NCBI RefSeq assembly: GCF_018130785.1 | Contig: NZ_JAFCJT010000011.1 | Span: 1 to 64,000, forward strand | Length of the DNA: 64,000 bases | Direction: 5' to 3' | DNA from: Bradyrhizobium liaoningense | Lineage (GTDB): Bacteria; Pseudomonadota; Alphaproteobacteria; Rhizobiales; Xanthobacteraceae | In this document: positions 1 through 7,746 of the stretch, one piece after another | Layout of the letters: each line of letters begins with the position of its first letter | How positions within the stretch are numbered: position 1 is the stretch's first letter | Notes under the pieces: generated by a model | Told to the model about the DNA's origin: nothing | Databases searched by the model: none | What the model saw: the letters and a program-made list of their open reading frames with translations, nothing else | Translations under genes and position numbers: made by a program

Positions 1-60
1 AAAGTCCTCACCATCCTCAACGCCATGCTCAGGGACCAAAAACAATGGCAACCCGCTTGA
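1..60 (+). CDS. IS110-family transposase, C-terminal end (partial)
   Basis: Frame 1 is open from the first base and ends at the TGA at 58-60, giving 19 residues that contain 'ILNAMLRD' followed by a Trp and the stop. Ending in an ILNAMxRD-type segment with a final Trp is typical of IS110/IS116 (DEDD) transposases. The rest of the element lies left of the window, so it cannot be said whether it is intact. A palindromic intergenic sequence follows directly. The call rests only on this short tail. Confidence 0.6.
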   Translation, partial: KVLTILNAMLRDQKQWQPA

Positions 61-99
61 CGAAGAACACAGTCGCTAAGGCGCTCCCCATAGGGCGTG

Positions 100-205
100 C
101 GCAGCGACCTACAGGGAGCCTCGAAGGATGCACGACCGAGCTGCACCCGGGCCGTCGCCCTTCGACGGCCGCTGAAGAAGCGGCCACCTCAGGGTGACGG
201 TGACG
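100..205. repeat. palindromic intergenic repeat (Bradyrhizobium-like)
   Basis: The sequence has complementary blocks, such as 'gcctcgaaggatgcacg' near 118 and 'cctcagggtgacggtgacg' near 187, around an inner hairpin of GGGCCGTCG and CGACGGCC. This is the layout of the long imperfect palindromes often found between rhizobial genes. It separates the transposase tail from the panB region and has no convincing coding content. Recognition of the family is from memory. Confidence 0.35.
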
Positions 206-229
206 GATGAGTGCCAACTGCCTGCGCCC

Positions 230-300
230 CGCCCCTCCTTCACCTTTGCTCGCGTCCATTTTGATCGCGGGACCGACCATCCGGATTGACACGGTGGTGA
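230..300 (-). pseudogene. remnant of the 3' end of an NMT1-like ABC binding-protein gene
   Basis: Read on the minus strand, this piece encodes MVGPAIKMDASK. The intact binding protein at 1204-2220 ends MLDPAVKMDASK followed by three residues and the stop. About 12 residues align with four differences and no gap, and the DNA is also clearly similar. The fragment has lost the stop codon, and nothing upstream of the match is coding. It is probably the surviving 3' edge of a duplicated or paralogous binding-protein gene. panB now sits between the two copies. Confidence 0.55.
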
Positions 301-341
301 CATCTGGTTTCGATCCGCCTCCCCCGTGGACGGAGCCGATC

Positions 342-1163
342 ATGTCAATTCAGTCTTCCATCAGGCGCAAGACCGCGCCGGACATCCGGGCACGCAAGCA
401 AGGCGAGCCGATCGTCATGCTGACATCCTATCACGCGCATACGGCAGCGCTGGTGGATCTGCATTGCGACGTCATTCTGGTCGGCGATTCCCTTGGCAAC
501 GTCATGCACGGCTTCGAGACGACGGTGCCTGTTACGCTCGACATGATGATCCTCCAGGGCGCCGCGGTGATGCGGGGATCCAGGCAGGCGCTGGTCGTGG
601 TCGATATGCCCTTCGGATCGTATGAAGGCTCCAGGGAGCAGGCGTTCAACTCTGCGGTACGGATCATGAAGGAAACGCAGTGCGGCGCGGTGAAGCTTGA
701 GGGCGGCGTTCGCATGGCGGAGACGATTGCATTCCTGTCCGGGCGCGGCATTCCGGTGATGGGTCATATCGGCCTCACGCCGCAATCCATCAACACGCTC
801 GGTTCGTTTCGCGCCCAAGGGCGCAACGAGATGGACTGGGGCCCGATCGAGGACGATGCGAAGGCCGTCGCCGATGCCGGTGCATTCTCGGTCGTCGTCG
901 AAGCCGTGGCCGAACCGTTGGCGCGCAAGATTACGGAGACGATTGCGATCCCCACGATCGGCATCGGTGCGAGCGCTGCCTGCGACGGTCAGGTGCTCGT
1001 GCTCGAGGACATGCTCGGGCTGTCGCCACGAACCCCGAAATTCGTCCGGCGGTACGGCAATCTCGGTCCGGCCATCGAAGCCGCGATCGAAGGCTATGCT
1101 GCCGACGTGCGGTCACGCGCCTTTCCCGGGCCTGAACACGTCTACGAGATGAAGAAGCGTTGA
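342..1163 (+). CDS. panB: 3-methyl-2-oxobutanoate hydroxymethyltransferase
   Basis: First enzyme of pantothenate (vitamin B5/CoA) synthesis. It transfers a hydroxymethyl group from 5,10-methylene-THF to 2-oxoisovalerate to give ketopantoate, in the cytoplasm. The 273 residues match the family length (E. coli about 264). Metal-site motifs are in place: VGDSLG at 47-52 (Asp49), VVVDMPF (Asp88) and KLEGG (Glu120). The catalytic Glu187 lies in VVVEAV. I chose the ATG at 342 because GGAG sits 8 bases upstream and the longer frame from 207 runs through non-coding repeat. panC is not adjacent. The gene sits alone between the IS110 tail and the convergent ABC binding-protein gene. Confidence 0.93.
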   Translation: MSIQSSIRRKTAPDIRARKQGEPIVMLTSYHAHTAALVDLHCDVILVGDSLGNVMHGFETTVPVTLDMMILQGAAVMRGSRQALVVVDMPFGSYEGSREQAFNSAVRIMKETQCGAVKLEGGVRMAETIAFLSGRGIPVMGHIGLTPQSINTLGSFRAQGRNEMDWGPIEDDAKAVADAGAFSVVVEAVAEPLARKITETIAIPTIGIGASAACDGQVLVLEDMLGLSPRTPKFVRRYGNLGPAIEAAIEGYAADVRSRAFPGPEHVYEMKKR

Positions 1164-1203
1164 CGATGCGCAGCAAGCGGTCAGGCACCGCTCGCGCCGC
1201 CCC

Positions 1204-2220
1204 CTACTTCTTCACCTTGCTCGCATCCATCTTGACGGCGGGATCCAGCATCTTGGTCGTGAACGCCGTCGAGACGTCGAACGGCTTCTCCATGCCGAGA
1301 TAGGTCTGGACCAGTTCGTAGTCCTTCTTCATCCGCTCGCCATCGATCCAGCCGAGACTCTTGGTGGTGGTGAACTCGTCCGTCATCAGATACTTGATGC
1401 GCTCCCACTGGCGTTCCTGGTTCGCCTGGTCGAGACCGGAGACCTGGTCGAGCAGCGCCTTCAGGCATGGCGTGACGTCGGCGACGCAGGCCGCAAAGGC
1501 CTTCTGCGAGATGCGCACGAACTCCTCGACGAGTTTCGGGTTCTTCTGGAGATAGGCGCCGTTGACGATCAGCGAATTGCCGTAGGGGTTGAGCCCGATG
1601 TCCTTCCAGTTGACGTAGCCGAGATCCTGTCCGAACTCGATCACCTTCAGATCGTGCTCGTTGTAGAAGTCGCTGATGATGTCGACGGTATGGCTCTTCA
1701 GCCCCGCGATCTTCGCGGTCGGCCCGATATTGACGAAGCTGACGGCATCAGGCGCGATGCCCGCGGCCTTCGCAAAGGCTGGCCACATCACGCGCGAGGC
1801 ATCGCCTGGCGGATTGCCGATCTTGTGGTTCGGGAAATCCTTGACGCCATTCACGCCGTAGCTCTTGAGCCAGTAGAAGGTCTGGCCGGTGTTGGCGTAG
1901 ATGCTCATCAAGGCGACGTCGTCGGCGCCCTTGCTCTTCGCGACCAGCATGGTGGCGAGATCGGCGATGCCGAAGGGCGAGCCGCCGGAGCCGACCTTGG
2001 CGGCGGAGACGCCGGAGCCCTTGCCGACCTCGATGGTCAGGTCGATGCCCGCCTTCTCAAACCAGCCCTGCGCCTTGGCGTAATAGAACGGCGAATGGTC
2101 GGCCGTCGGCGTCCAGTTCAGGATCAGATTGACCGCCTCCCCCGCGCTCGCCGGCACCGCCGGCATACCGAACATCAGGGCCAAAGCCAGGGTCGAGCCC
2201 GCCGCCTGCAAACGCTTCAT
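1204..2220 (-). CDS. NMT1/THI5-like ABC transporter substrate-binding protein
   Basis: Periplasmic binding protein of a NitT/TauT/ThiY-type importer, 338 residues. A Sec signal peptide (MKRLQAAG, a hydrophobic stretch, then the cleavage site VPASA|GE near residue 27) precedes the NMT1 fold. Features include 'NWTPTADHSPFYYAKAQGWF' and the Gly/Ser-rich 'GKGSGVSAAKVGSGGSPFGI' substrate loop. The ATG at 2220 has GGAGAG 5 bases upstream. The gene is divergent from tetR and from the permease and ATPase genes of the same locus. The substrate is unknown: NMT1/THI5 members carry pyrimidine precursors, aromatic sulfonates, nitrate or riboflavin-like ligands. Confidence 0.88.
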   Translation of the reverse strand: MKRLQAAGSTLALALMFGMPAVPASAGEAVNLILNWTPTADHSPFYYAKAQGWFEKAGIDLTIEVGKGSGVSAAKVGSGGSPFGIADLATMLVAKSKGADDVALMSIYANTGQTFYWLKSYGVNGVKDFPNHKIGNPPGDASRVMWPAFAKAAGIAPDAVSFVNIGPTAKIAGLKSHTVDIISDFYNEHDLKVIEFGQDLGYVNWKDIGLNPYGNSLIVNGAYLQKNPKLVEEFVRISQKAFAACVADVTPCLKALLDQVSGLDQANQERQWERIKYLMTDEFTTTKSLGWIDGERMKKDYELVQTYLGMEKPFDVSTAFTTKMLDPAVKMDASKVKK

Positions 2221-2302
2221 CGCATCTCTCCTCATTGCCGCGACCCGGCTTGTCGCTCTCCCCATGTGAGGATACCAATGCAACAAGCCCGCCCTCGACT
2301 TG

Positions 2303-2318
2303 TCAACTGTCTGGTTGG
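2303..2318. promoter_or_regulatory. candidate TetR operator at its own gene
   Basis: TCAAC and GTTGG half-sites sit at exactly the same spacing as in the perfect palindrome at 2969-2984, and 11 of 16 bases are identical. The site ends two bases before the tetR ATG at 2321. It overlaps the initiation region and lies in the divergent gap to the binding-protein gene, which fits autorepression and shared control. Binding is inferred from the repeated motif only. Confidence 0.6.
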
Positions 2319-2320
2319 AA

Positions 2321-2968
2321 ATGCCCGCAAAACGTTCAGGCGACACCGTGCCGCAGCGGCGCGATCCCGTCGCCACCCGCAAGAAGCTGCTCACCGCGGC
2401 GCGCCTGGAATTTGCCAGGCACGGCTTTGCGGGCGCCCGCGTCGACGAGATCGCCGAGCGCGCCGGCGTCAACAAGCAGCTCGTCTACCACTACTTCGGC
2501 GACAAGGATGCGCTTTATCTCGCTGTGCTCGAATGGGTTTACGCCGATATCCGCGAGCAGGAGCGCCAGCTCAACCTCGAAGGCCTGCCGCCGGAAAAGG
2601 CGATCCGGAAGCTGATCGAGGCCTCATTCGATTACCTCGCCACGAACCCCGATTTCATCGTGCTTCTGAACGACGAGAACCGCGGCGGCGCGCGCCACGT
2701 CCGCGGCTCGACGCGGCTGGAGGCAATGCATTCGCCGCTGGTGAAGAGCGTATCCCACATCCTCCACGAGGGCGTCCGCGCCGGCGTGTTCCGCAAGGGG
2801 ATCGACCCGATCCAGCTCTATATCTCGATCGCGGGCCTCAGCTATTTCTATCTCTCCAACACGCCGACACTGTCGGCGATCTTCGGCAAGGACCTGTCGA
2901 GCCGGGCAGCAAAGCGCGCTCGCCGCCGGCACGTCGCCGATCTCGTGCTGCATTCGCTCCGGCCGTAA
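2321..2968 (+). CDS. TetR/AcrR-family transcriptional regulator (RutR-like)
   Basis: A 215-residue repressor with an N-terminal TetR HTH (about residues 18-64; recognition helix in 'AGVNKQLVYHYFGDKDAL') and a helical ligand-binding domain. The HTH and the overall size resemble RutR-type regulators. The frame is also open from a TTG at 2300, but that codon overlaps the candidate operator, so the ATG at 2321 is preferred. The gene stops one base before a perfect 16-bp palindrome and is followed by the permease gene, so it very likely controls the importer locus. The effector is unknown and may be the imported compound. Confidence 0.85.
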   Translation: MPAKRSGDTVPQRRDPVATRKKLLTAARLEFARHGFAGARVDEIAERAGVNKQLVYHYFGDKDALYLAVLEWVYADIREQERQLNLEGLPPEKAIRKLIEASFDYLATNPDFIVLLNDENRGGARHVRGSTRLEAMHSPLVKSVSHILHEGVRAGVFRKGIDPIQLYISIAGLSYFYLSNTPTLSAIFGKDLSSRAAKRARRRHVADLVLHSLRP

Positions 2969-2984
2969 TCAACCAATTGGTTGA
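2969..2984. promoter_or_regulatory. TetR operator: perfect 16-bp palindrome TCAACCAATTGGTTGA
   Basis: This sequence is its own reverse complement over all 16 bases. It begins immediately after the tetR stop codon and 69 bases before the permease GTG. A possible -35 element (TTGAAA, 2981-2986) overlaps its right half, so a bound repressor would block it. A degenerate copy with the same spacing lies at the start of tetR. Size and half-site style resemble RutR-type operators. Confidence 0.75.
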
Positions 2985-3052
2985 AACTTTCCGCAAGGCC
3001 GGTTAGGCTCAGCCCCAGCGGCAAGGTGGCTGCTGGCAACAGGGAGCAACCG

Positions 3053-3823
3053 GTGACAGGAGACGGCGCACGCGCCTCGCGCAGCATTGCGGTCATCCTG
3101 ATCGTGCACCTCGCCGTGCTCGTGCTCTGGCAGCTCGCGGTCGACGCCTTCCACGTGCCGAAATTCATCCTGCCCTCCCCGCTCGCGACAATCCAGACGC
3201 TGGGAACCGCGAGCTATGCCTGGGGCGCCAACACGCTGGTGACGGCCATCGAGATCCTCGGCGGCTTTGCGCTCGGCGCCTTCGTCGGCGTCGCGCTGGC
3301 CGTGATCTTCAGCTGGGCGCCGCTGCTGAGCCTCGTGCTGCTGCCGTTGTTCGTGACGCTGAACATGATCCCGAAGGTCGCACTCGGCCCGCTCTTCATC
3401 GTCTGGTTCTCCTACGGCATCGTGCCGAACATCCTGATCGCCTTCAGCATCTGCTTCTTCCCGATCCTGCTGACCACCGCGCGGGGCCTGCGCGAGGTCG
3501 AGCCGGACCTGCTCGATCTCGTCAAATCGCTGCGCGGCTCGCGCTGGACGCTGTTCCGCAAGATCCAGTTGCCGGGATCGCTGCCTTACGTGTTCTCCGG
3601 CATGAAGGTCGGCGCCATCCTCGCGGTCGCCGGCGCCATCGTCGGCGAGTTCATCGCCTCCGAGCGCGGGCTCGGCTACCTCATGATCCAGGTCCAGTCG
3701 TCGCTCGACACGCCCGCGATGGTGATGGCCGTGGTGCTGCTGACACTGCTCGGCGTCGCGCTCTACGGCCTGGTGCTCGCCCTCGAACGCATGTTCGTGG
3801 TCGGCGATGCAAGGCAGACTTAA
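3053..3823 (+). CDS. ABC transporter permease, NitT/TauT (SsuC) type
   Basis: Inner-membrane permease of 256 residues with about six predicted helices, the first near residues 12-32. It carries the cytoplasmic EAA loop ('SLRGSRWTLFRKIQLPGSLP') that docks onto the ATPase. The frame extends upstream to a TTG at 2981, but that codon is inside the palindromic operator. The GTG at 3053 has AGGGAG six bases upstream and is chosen. The gene is first in a tight plus-strand set with the epimerase-like, GNAT, aldolase and ATPase genes. The ATPase sits three genes downstream, so the importer genes are interleaved with enzymes. Confidence 0.9.
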   Translation: MTGDGARASRSIAVILIVHLAVLVLWQLAVDAFHVPKFILPSPLATIQTLGTASYAWGANTLVTAIEILGGFALGAFVGVALAVIFSWAPLLSLVLLPLFVTLNMIPKVALGPLFIVWFSYGIVPNILIAFSICFFPILLTTARGLREVEPDLLDLVKSLRGSRWTLFRKIQLPGSLPYVFSGMKVGAILAVAGAIVGEFIASERGLGYLMIQVQSSLDTPAMVMAVVLLTLLGVALYGLVLALERMFVVGDARQT

Positions 3824-3838
3824 CTGAAGGACCGCCCC

Positions 3839-4876
3839 ATGCTGCTCACTCGCCAGACGCTGCCGAAGACTATTCCCGATATCGCCGCGCTCGACGATCT
3901 GCTGTGCCGGCCGACGCAAGCGCTGATCGACGACCTCGCCAGGGTCGAGGGCGACATCATGATCCTCGGCGTCGCCGGCAAGATGGGCCCGACGCTGGCG
4001 GGGCTCGCGAAAGCCGCCGCGCCGGATCGCCGCGTGATCGGCGTCGCCCGCTTCAGCGACGCGAGCGTGAAGGACTGGCTGCACGCGCGCGGCGTCGAGA
4101 CCATCAATTGCGACCTGATGGACGAGACCGCGATTCATGCGCTGCCGAAGGCGCCCAACATCATTTTCATGGCCGGCCGAAAATTCGGCGCCGAGGGCGA
4201 CCTGTCGCTGACCTGGGCGATGAACGCGCATGTACCGGCGCTGGTCGCACAGGCCTTCCCGTCGTCGCGGATCGTGGCGTTCTCGACCGGCTGCATCTAT
4301 CCGTTCGTGCCCGTCGGCGGCAAAGGCTCGACCGAGGAGATGGCGCCGAACCCGCCCGGCGAATACGCCCAGTCCTGCGTCGGCCGCGAGCGCATGTTCG
4401 AGTATTTCTCGCGCAAGTTTTCGACGCCGGGCCGGCTGTTCCGGCTCAATTACGCGATCGACATGCGCTATGGCGTGCTGCACGACATCGCCACGAAAGT
4501 GCTCACGGGCGTGCCGATCGACGTCAGCATCGGTCATGTCAACTTCATCTGGCAGGGCGATGCCTCCGCTCAGGCACTGCGGTGCCTGGCGCATTGCACC
4601 GCGCCGACCTCGCCGATCAACGTCAGCGGCCACGAGATTTTGGCGGTGCGCGATCTCGCGCAAAAGTTCGGCGCGCGCTTCGGCCGCGCGCCGGTGCTGA
4701 CGGGCAAGGAAGAACCGACAGCGTGGCTCACCGACACGTCCAAATCCGTCGAGCTGTTCGGCCTGCCGGTGGTCGACACCGAGCAGCTAATCGCCTGGAC
4801 CGCGGATTGGGTCTCGCGTTCCATGCCGAGCCACGGCAAGCCCACCAAATACGAGGTGCGCGATGGACGCTACTGA
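3839..4876 (+). CDS. SDR-like NAD-dependent epimerase/dehydratase lacking the catalytic Lys
   Basis: A 345-residue extended-SDR protein. The dinucleotide-binding glycine motif is GVAGKMG (residues 44-50). The active-site Ser/Thr lies in 'AFSTGCIY' (149-150) and the Tyr in 'GEYAQSCVGRE' (Tyr176). The YxxxK Lys is replaced by Cys180 (codon TGC), so the usual tetrad is incomplete and classical hydride-transfer chemistry is uncertain. It may use another residue, or bind nucleotide without turnover. The start follows the permease by 15 bases, and the end overlaps the GNAT gene by 14 bases. The substrate is unknown; the neighbouring aldolase suggests a sugar-acid or keto-acid. Confidence 0.78.
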   Translation: MLLTRQTLPKTIPDIAALDDLLCRPTQALIDDLARVEGDIMILGVAGKMGPTLAGLAKAAAPDRRVIGVARFSDASVKDWLHARGVETINCDLMDETAIHALPKAPNIIFMAGRKFGAEGDLSLTWAMNAHVPALVAQAFPSSRIVAFSTGCIYPFVPVGGKGSTEEMAPNPPGEYAQSCVGRERMFEYFSRKFSTPGRLFRLNYAIDMRYGVLHDIATKVLTGVPIDVSIGHVNFIWQGDASAQALRCLAHCTAPTSPINVSGHEILAVRDLAQKFGARFGRAPVLTGKEEPTAWLTDTSKSVELFGLPVVDTEQLIAWTADWVSRSMPSHGKPTKYEVRDGRY

Positions 4877-5684
4877 CGGTCCGCCCGTCCTCAAGCTCGG
4901 CGTCGAGGATGCGATCGCAGGACTCGCGCTCTCGACGGAAGCTCACTGGAACCAGACCGAAGAGGACTGGCGCGTCTTCCTGCACGACGGCGTCGTGTTC
5001 GGCATCCGCGACGGCGCGCGACTGGTCGCAACAGCCGCTCTGCTGCCCTACTCCGGCAACAACGCCTGGATCAGCATGGTGCTGGTGTCGGCAACCCACC
5101 GCCGCCGCGGCCTTGCAACACGCCTCGTCGACGCCTGCCTGGAGACTGCGCGCAAGAACGGCCTGACGAGCTGGCTCGACGCCACGCCCGACGGCGTCGC
5201 CGTCTATGGCCCGCTCGGCTTCACGCCGACGCTGCAATTGCGCCGGCTGAAGCTGGTGAAATCTGCTCAAATGGCCACGCGGCCACCTTCATCCGCGACG
5301 CTCGAGGCGCTTCGCGCGCGCGACCGCCGCGCCACCGGTCTCGACCGGACCGCCCTCCTCTCGGCCTTCGCGCAGCGCCCGGGCTCGCGAATCGTCTCTG
5401 CCAACGGCGCCATCGCACTGGTGCGGGACGGCCGAACCGCGCGCCATATCGGCCCGGTGTTTGCCGATCACGCCGCCGCCGCGCTGGCCTTGGTCAATGC
5501 GGTCGCGCAATCGCAGGAGCGACCGCTGCTGATCGACGCCGTCGCGTCGCAAGCTGCGTTCCTGGAAGGATTGACCGCCTCAGGCTGGACCATCGAGCGG
5601 CCGTTCCAGCGCATGCGGTTCGGCCCCGCCACTCCTGCTGCCGAGGAAACGCCGTTCGCCGTCGCCGGCCCTGAATTCGGATAG
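4863..5684 (+). CDS. GNAT-family N-acetyltransferase
   Basis: A 273-residue protein with one clear N-terminal GNAT domain (about residues 10-145). The acetyl-CoA loop is 'ATHRRRGLATRLVDACL', and 'YGPLGF' is the usual C-terminal GNAT signature. The remaining 120 residues form a second alpha/beta region with no motif I recognise, possibly a degenerate GNAT fold. The ATG overlaps the epimerase-like gene by 14 bases and the aldolase starts 6 bases after the stop, so the three enzymes are almost certainly co-translated. The acceptor is unknown; it may acylate the imported compound or a pathway intermediate. Confidence 0.82.
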   Translation: MDATDGPPVLKLGVEDAIAGLALSTEAHWNQTEEDWRVFLHDGVVFGIRDGARLVATAALLPYSGNNAWISMVLVSATHRRRGLATRLVDACLETARKNGLTSWLDATPDGVAVYGPLGFTPTLQLRRLKLVKSAQMATRPPSSATLEALRARDRRATGLDRTALLSAFAQRPGSRIVSANGAIALVRDGRTARHIGPVFADHAAAALALVNAVAQSQERPLLIDAVASQAAFLEGLTASGWTIERPFQRMRFGPATPAAEETPFAVAGPEFG

Positions 5685-5690
5685 GACATC

Positions 5691-6746
5691 ATGCACCACA
5701 GCCAGATCAACAGCGACATCCGCAAGCTGATTGCCGAGGGCACCGTGCTGCCAGCGCACCCCCTCGCACTCACCGCCGAGCGCCGGCTCGACGAAAGACA
5801 TCAGCGCGCCCTGACGCGCTATTACATCGATGCCGGCTCAGGCGGCCTTGCCGTCGGCGTGCACACCACGCAGTTCGCGATCCGCGACGTCGGCCTCTAC
5901 CGTCCCGTGCTCGAGCTCGCCGCCGAGACCGCTGCGAACTGGACCAAACGTCCGCTGGCGATGGTCGCGGGCCTTGCCGGCCCAACGCAGCAGGCGGCCA
6001 CTGAAGCCCGCACCGCGCGCGATATCGGTTATCACGCAGGGCTCCTCAGCCTTGCTGCGATGAAGAACGCCTCCGAGGATGAGATCATTGCGCATTGCAC
6101 GGCGGTCGCCGCCGAGATCCCGCTGGTCGGCTTCTACCTCCAGCCGGCCGTCGGCGGCGTCATCCTGTCCACCCGCTTCTGGCAGCGTTTTGCTTCGATC
6201 GACAACGTCATCGCGATCAAGATCGCGCCCTTCAACCGCTACCGGACACTCGACGTGCTGCGCGGCGTCGCGGCCGCCGGCGCGCTCGACCGCGTCGCGC
6301 TCTACACCGGCAATGACGATCACATCCTGCTTGACCTCATGCTGCCGTTCGACCTGCGCGACAACGGCGTCACGACGCGCACCTATTTCAAAGGCGGCCT
6401 GCTCGGCCACTGGTCGGTCTGGACGGCGAGCGCCATAAAACAGTTCGAGCGCTGCAAGGCGGCGCGGCACAAGGACAGCGTGCCGGCCGATCTGCTGGCG
6501 CTCGACGCCCGCGTCACCGACTGCAACAGCGCCTTCTTCGATGTCGCCAACAATTTTCACGGCTGCATCGCCGGCTGCCATGACGTGCTGCGGCGTCAGG
6601 GCCTGATGAAAGGTCTGTGGTGCCTCGATCCCAACGAGGGCCTGAGCCCGGGCCAGAAGGACGAGATCGACCGCGTCTGTCGCGAGCACTCCGACCTCAG
6701 CGATGATGGCTTCGTCGCCGACAACCTCAGCAAATGGCTGGCATGA
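5691..6746 (+). CDS. DHDPS/N-acetylneuraminate-lyase family aldolase
   Basis: A 351-residue TIM-barrel protein of the dihydrodipicolinate synthase/NAL superfamily. The Schiff-base Lys is probably Lys177 in 'VIAIKIAPFNRY', and a Tyr in 'FYLQP' (149) sits where DHDPS has its YNxP motif. The pyruvate-binding GTTGE-type motif is replaced by 'GVHTTQ', and the protein is about 55 residues longer than DapA, so it is unlikely to make lysine precursors. It probably cleaves or forms a C-C bond on an unknown keto-acid. It overlaps the ATPase gene by an ATGA and belongs to the same operon. Confidence 0.8.
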   Translation: MHHSQINSDIRKLIAEGTVLPAHPLALTAERRLDERHQRALTRYYIDAGSGGLAVGVHTTQFAIRDVGLYRPVLELAAETAANWTKRPLAMVAGLAGPTQQAATEARTARDIGYHAGLLSLAAMKNASEDEIIAHCTAVAAEIPLVGFYLQPAVGGVILSTRFWQRFASIDNVIAIKIAPFNRYRTLDVLRGVAAAGALDRVALYTGNDDHILLDLMLPFDLRDNGVTTRTYFKGGLLGHWSVWTASAIKQFERCKAARHKDSVPADLLALDARVTDCNSAFFDVANNFHGCIAGCHDVLRRQGLMKGLWCLDPNEGLSPGQKDEIDRVCREHSDLSDDGFVADNLSKWLA

Positions 6747-7516
6747 GCTCAAAACCCTTCATCAGCCTGAGCGGCGTCCGAAAGGTCTATCGCAGCGGCG
6801 GCGCCGAATTTCTCGCGGTGTCCGACGTCACGATGGACGTGCAGGAAGGTGAGCTCGTCTCGCTGGTCGGCCCGTCCGGCTGCGGCAAGACCACGGTGAT
6901 GAAGATCTTGGCCGGCCTGCACGGCGCGGACGGCGGCACGGTCAGAATCGGCAATGCCAAAAGCCCGTTCGATCCGACCCGCGACATCGGCATGGTGTTC
7001 CAGCAGGCCTTGCTGCTGAAGTGGCGTACCATCCTGGACAACGTGCTGTTGCCGGCCGAGATCGTCGGCCTGCCGATGAAGGCCGCGCGCGAGCGGGCGC
7101 GCGACCTGCTCAACCTGGTCGGGCTCGCCGGCTACGAGCAGAAATATCCGCGAGAGCTCTCAGGCGGCATGCAGCAACGCACCGCGATCGCGCGGGCCTT
7201 CATTCACGATCCAAAACTGATCCTGATGGACGAGCCGTTCGGGGCGCTGGACGCACTGACGCGCGAGCAGATGAATCTGGAGATGCTGCGGATCTGGCGC
7301 GAGAGCGGCAAGACCATCATCTTCGTCACGCACTCGATCCAGGAAGCCGTGTTCCTGTCCTCGCACTGCGCCGTGCTGACGGCGGGACCGGCCAAGATGG
7401 CCGACTACTTCCCGATCGACCTGCCCTTCCCGCGCGACCTTCCGCTCAAGACGACGGACGCGTTCGGCGCCTATGCGCGGCGGATCTATGCGAAGCTGGG
7501 TCTGGGCGCGGCGTAA
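6743..7516 (+). CDS. ABC transporter ATP-binding protein, NitT/TauT (SsuB/TauB) type
   Basis: A 257-residue ATPase with Walker A GPSGCGKT (43-50), Q-loop 'MVFQQALLL', signature LSGGMQQR, Walker B LILMDEPF and the H-loop 'FVTHSIQEA'. It powers the importer with the permease at 3053 and the binding protein at 1204. The start overlaps the aldolase stop as ATGA; an in-frame ATG at 6734 is the alternative. It is the last gene of the operon; an inverted-repeat cluster follows. Confidence 0.92.
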   Translation: MSSKPFISLSGVRKVYRSGGAEFLAVSDVTMDVQEGELVSLVGPSGCGKTTVMKILAGLHGADGGTVRIGNAKSPFDPTRDIGMVFQQALLLKWRTILDNVLLPAEIVGLPMKAARERARDLLNLVGLAGYEQKYPRELSGGMQQRTAIARAFIHDPKLILMDEPFGALDALTREQMNLEMLRIWRESGKTIIFVTHSIQEAVFLSSHCAVLTAGPAKMADYFPIDLPFPRDLPLKTTDAFGAYARRIYAKLGLGAA

Positions 7517-7536
7517 GACGCCAAACGACAGGTGCC

Positions 7537-7626
7537 GTAGGGTGGGCAAAGCGAAGCGTGCCCACCAATTTTACGAAACGCGGGGCAGTCGTGGGCACGG
7601 CGCAAGCGCGCCTTTGCCCACCCTAC
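7537..7626. repeat. palindromic intergenic repeat with 15-bp perfect ends
   Basis: The ends are GTAGGGTGGGCAAAG (7537-7551) and its exact reverse complement (7612-7626). An inner pair is formed by gcgtgcccacc and the later gtgggcacg. The element lies in the convergent gap after the ABC operon. A related, more degenerate sequence appears at 56344-56466. Such elements can fold in RNA and may act as weak terminators or as non-autonomous repeats. Confidence 0.8.
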
Positions 7627-7632
7627 GAGACT

Positions 7633-7738
7633 GTCATTCCGGGACGCGACGAAGTCGCGAGCCCGGAATCCATCGGGCGGCACTACGCGTAGTAAAATGG
7701 ATTCCGGGTTCGCGCCAGGCGGCGCGCCCCGGAATGAC
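7633..7738. repeat. second palindromic repeat family (GTCATTCCGGG ends)
   Basis: The outer ends GTCATTCCGGG (7633-7643) and CCCGGAATGAC (7728-7738) are perfect inverted copies. The inner arms CCCGGAATCCAT (7662-7673) and ATGGATTCCGGG (7697-7708) are also perfect. The element stops eight bases before the stop codon of the convergent TRAP gene. It is distinct from the element next to it, so two repeat families sit side by side. Confidence 0.8.
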
Positions 7739-7746
7739 GACGACAA

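Noticed and set aside
2969..4663. Long minus-strand frame (564 residues) opposite the permease and epimerase-like genes
   Set aside because: Arg/Asp/Gly-rich shadow frame of high-GC DNA; no motif, and the plus-strand genes carry clear domains.
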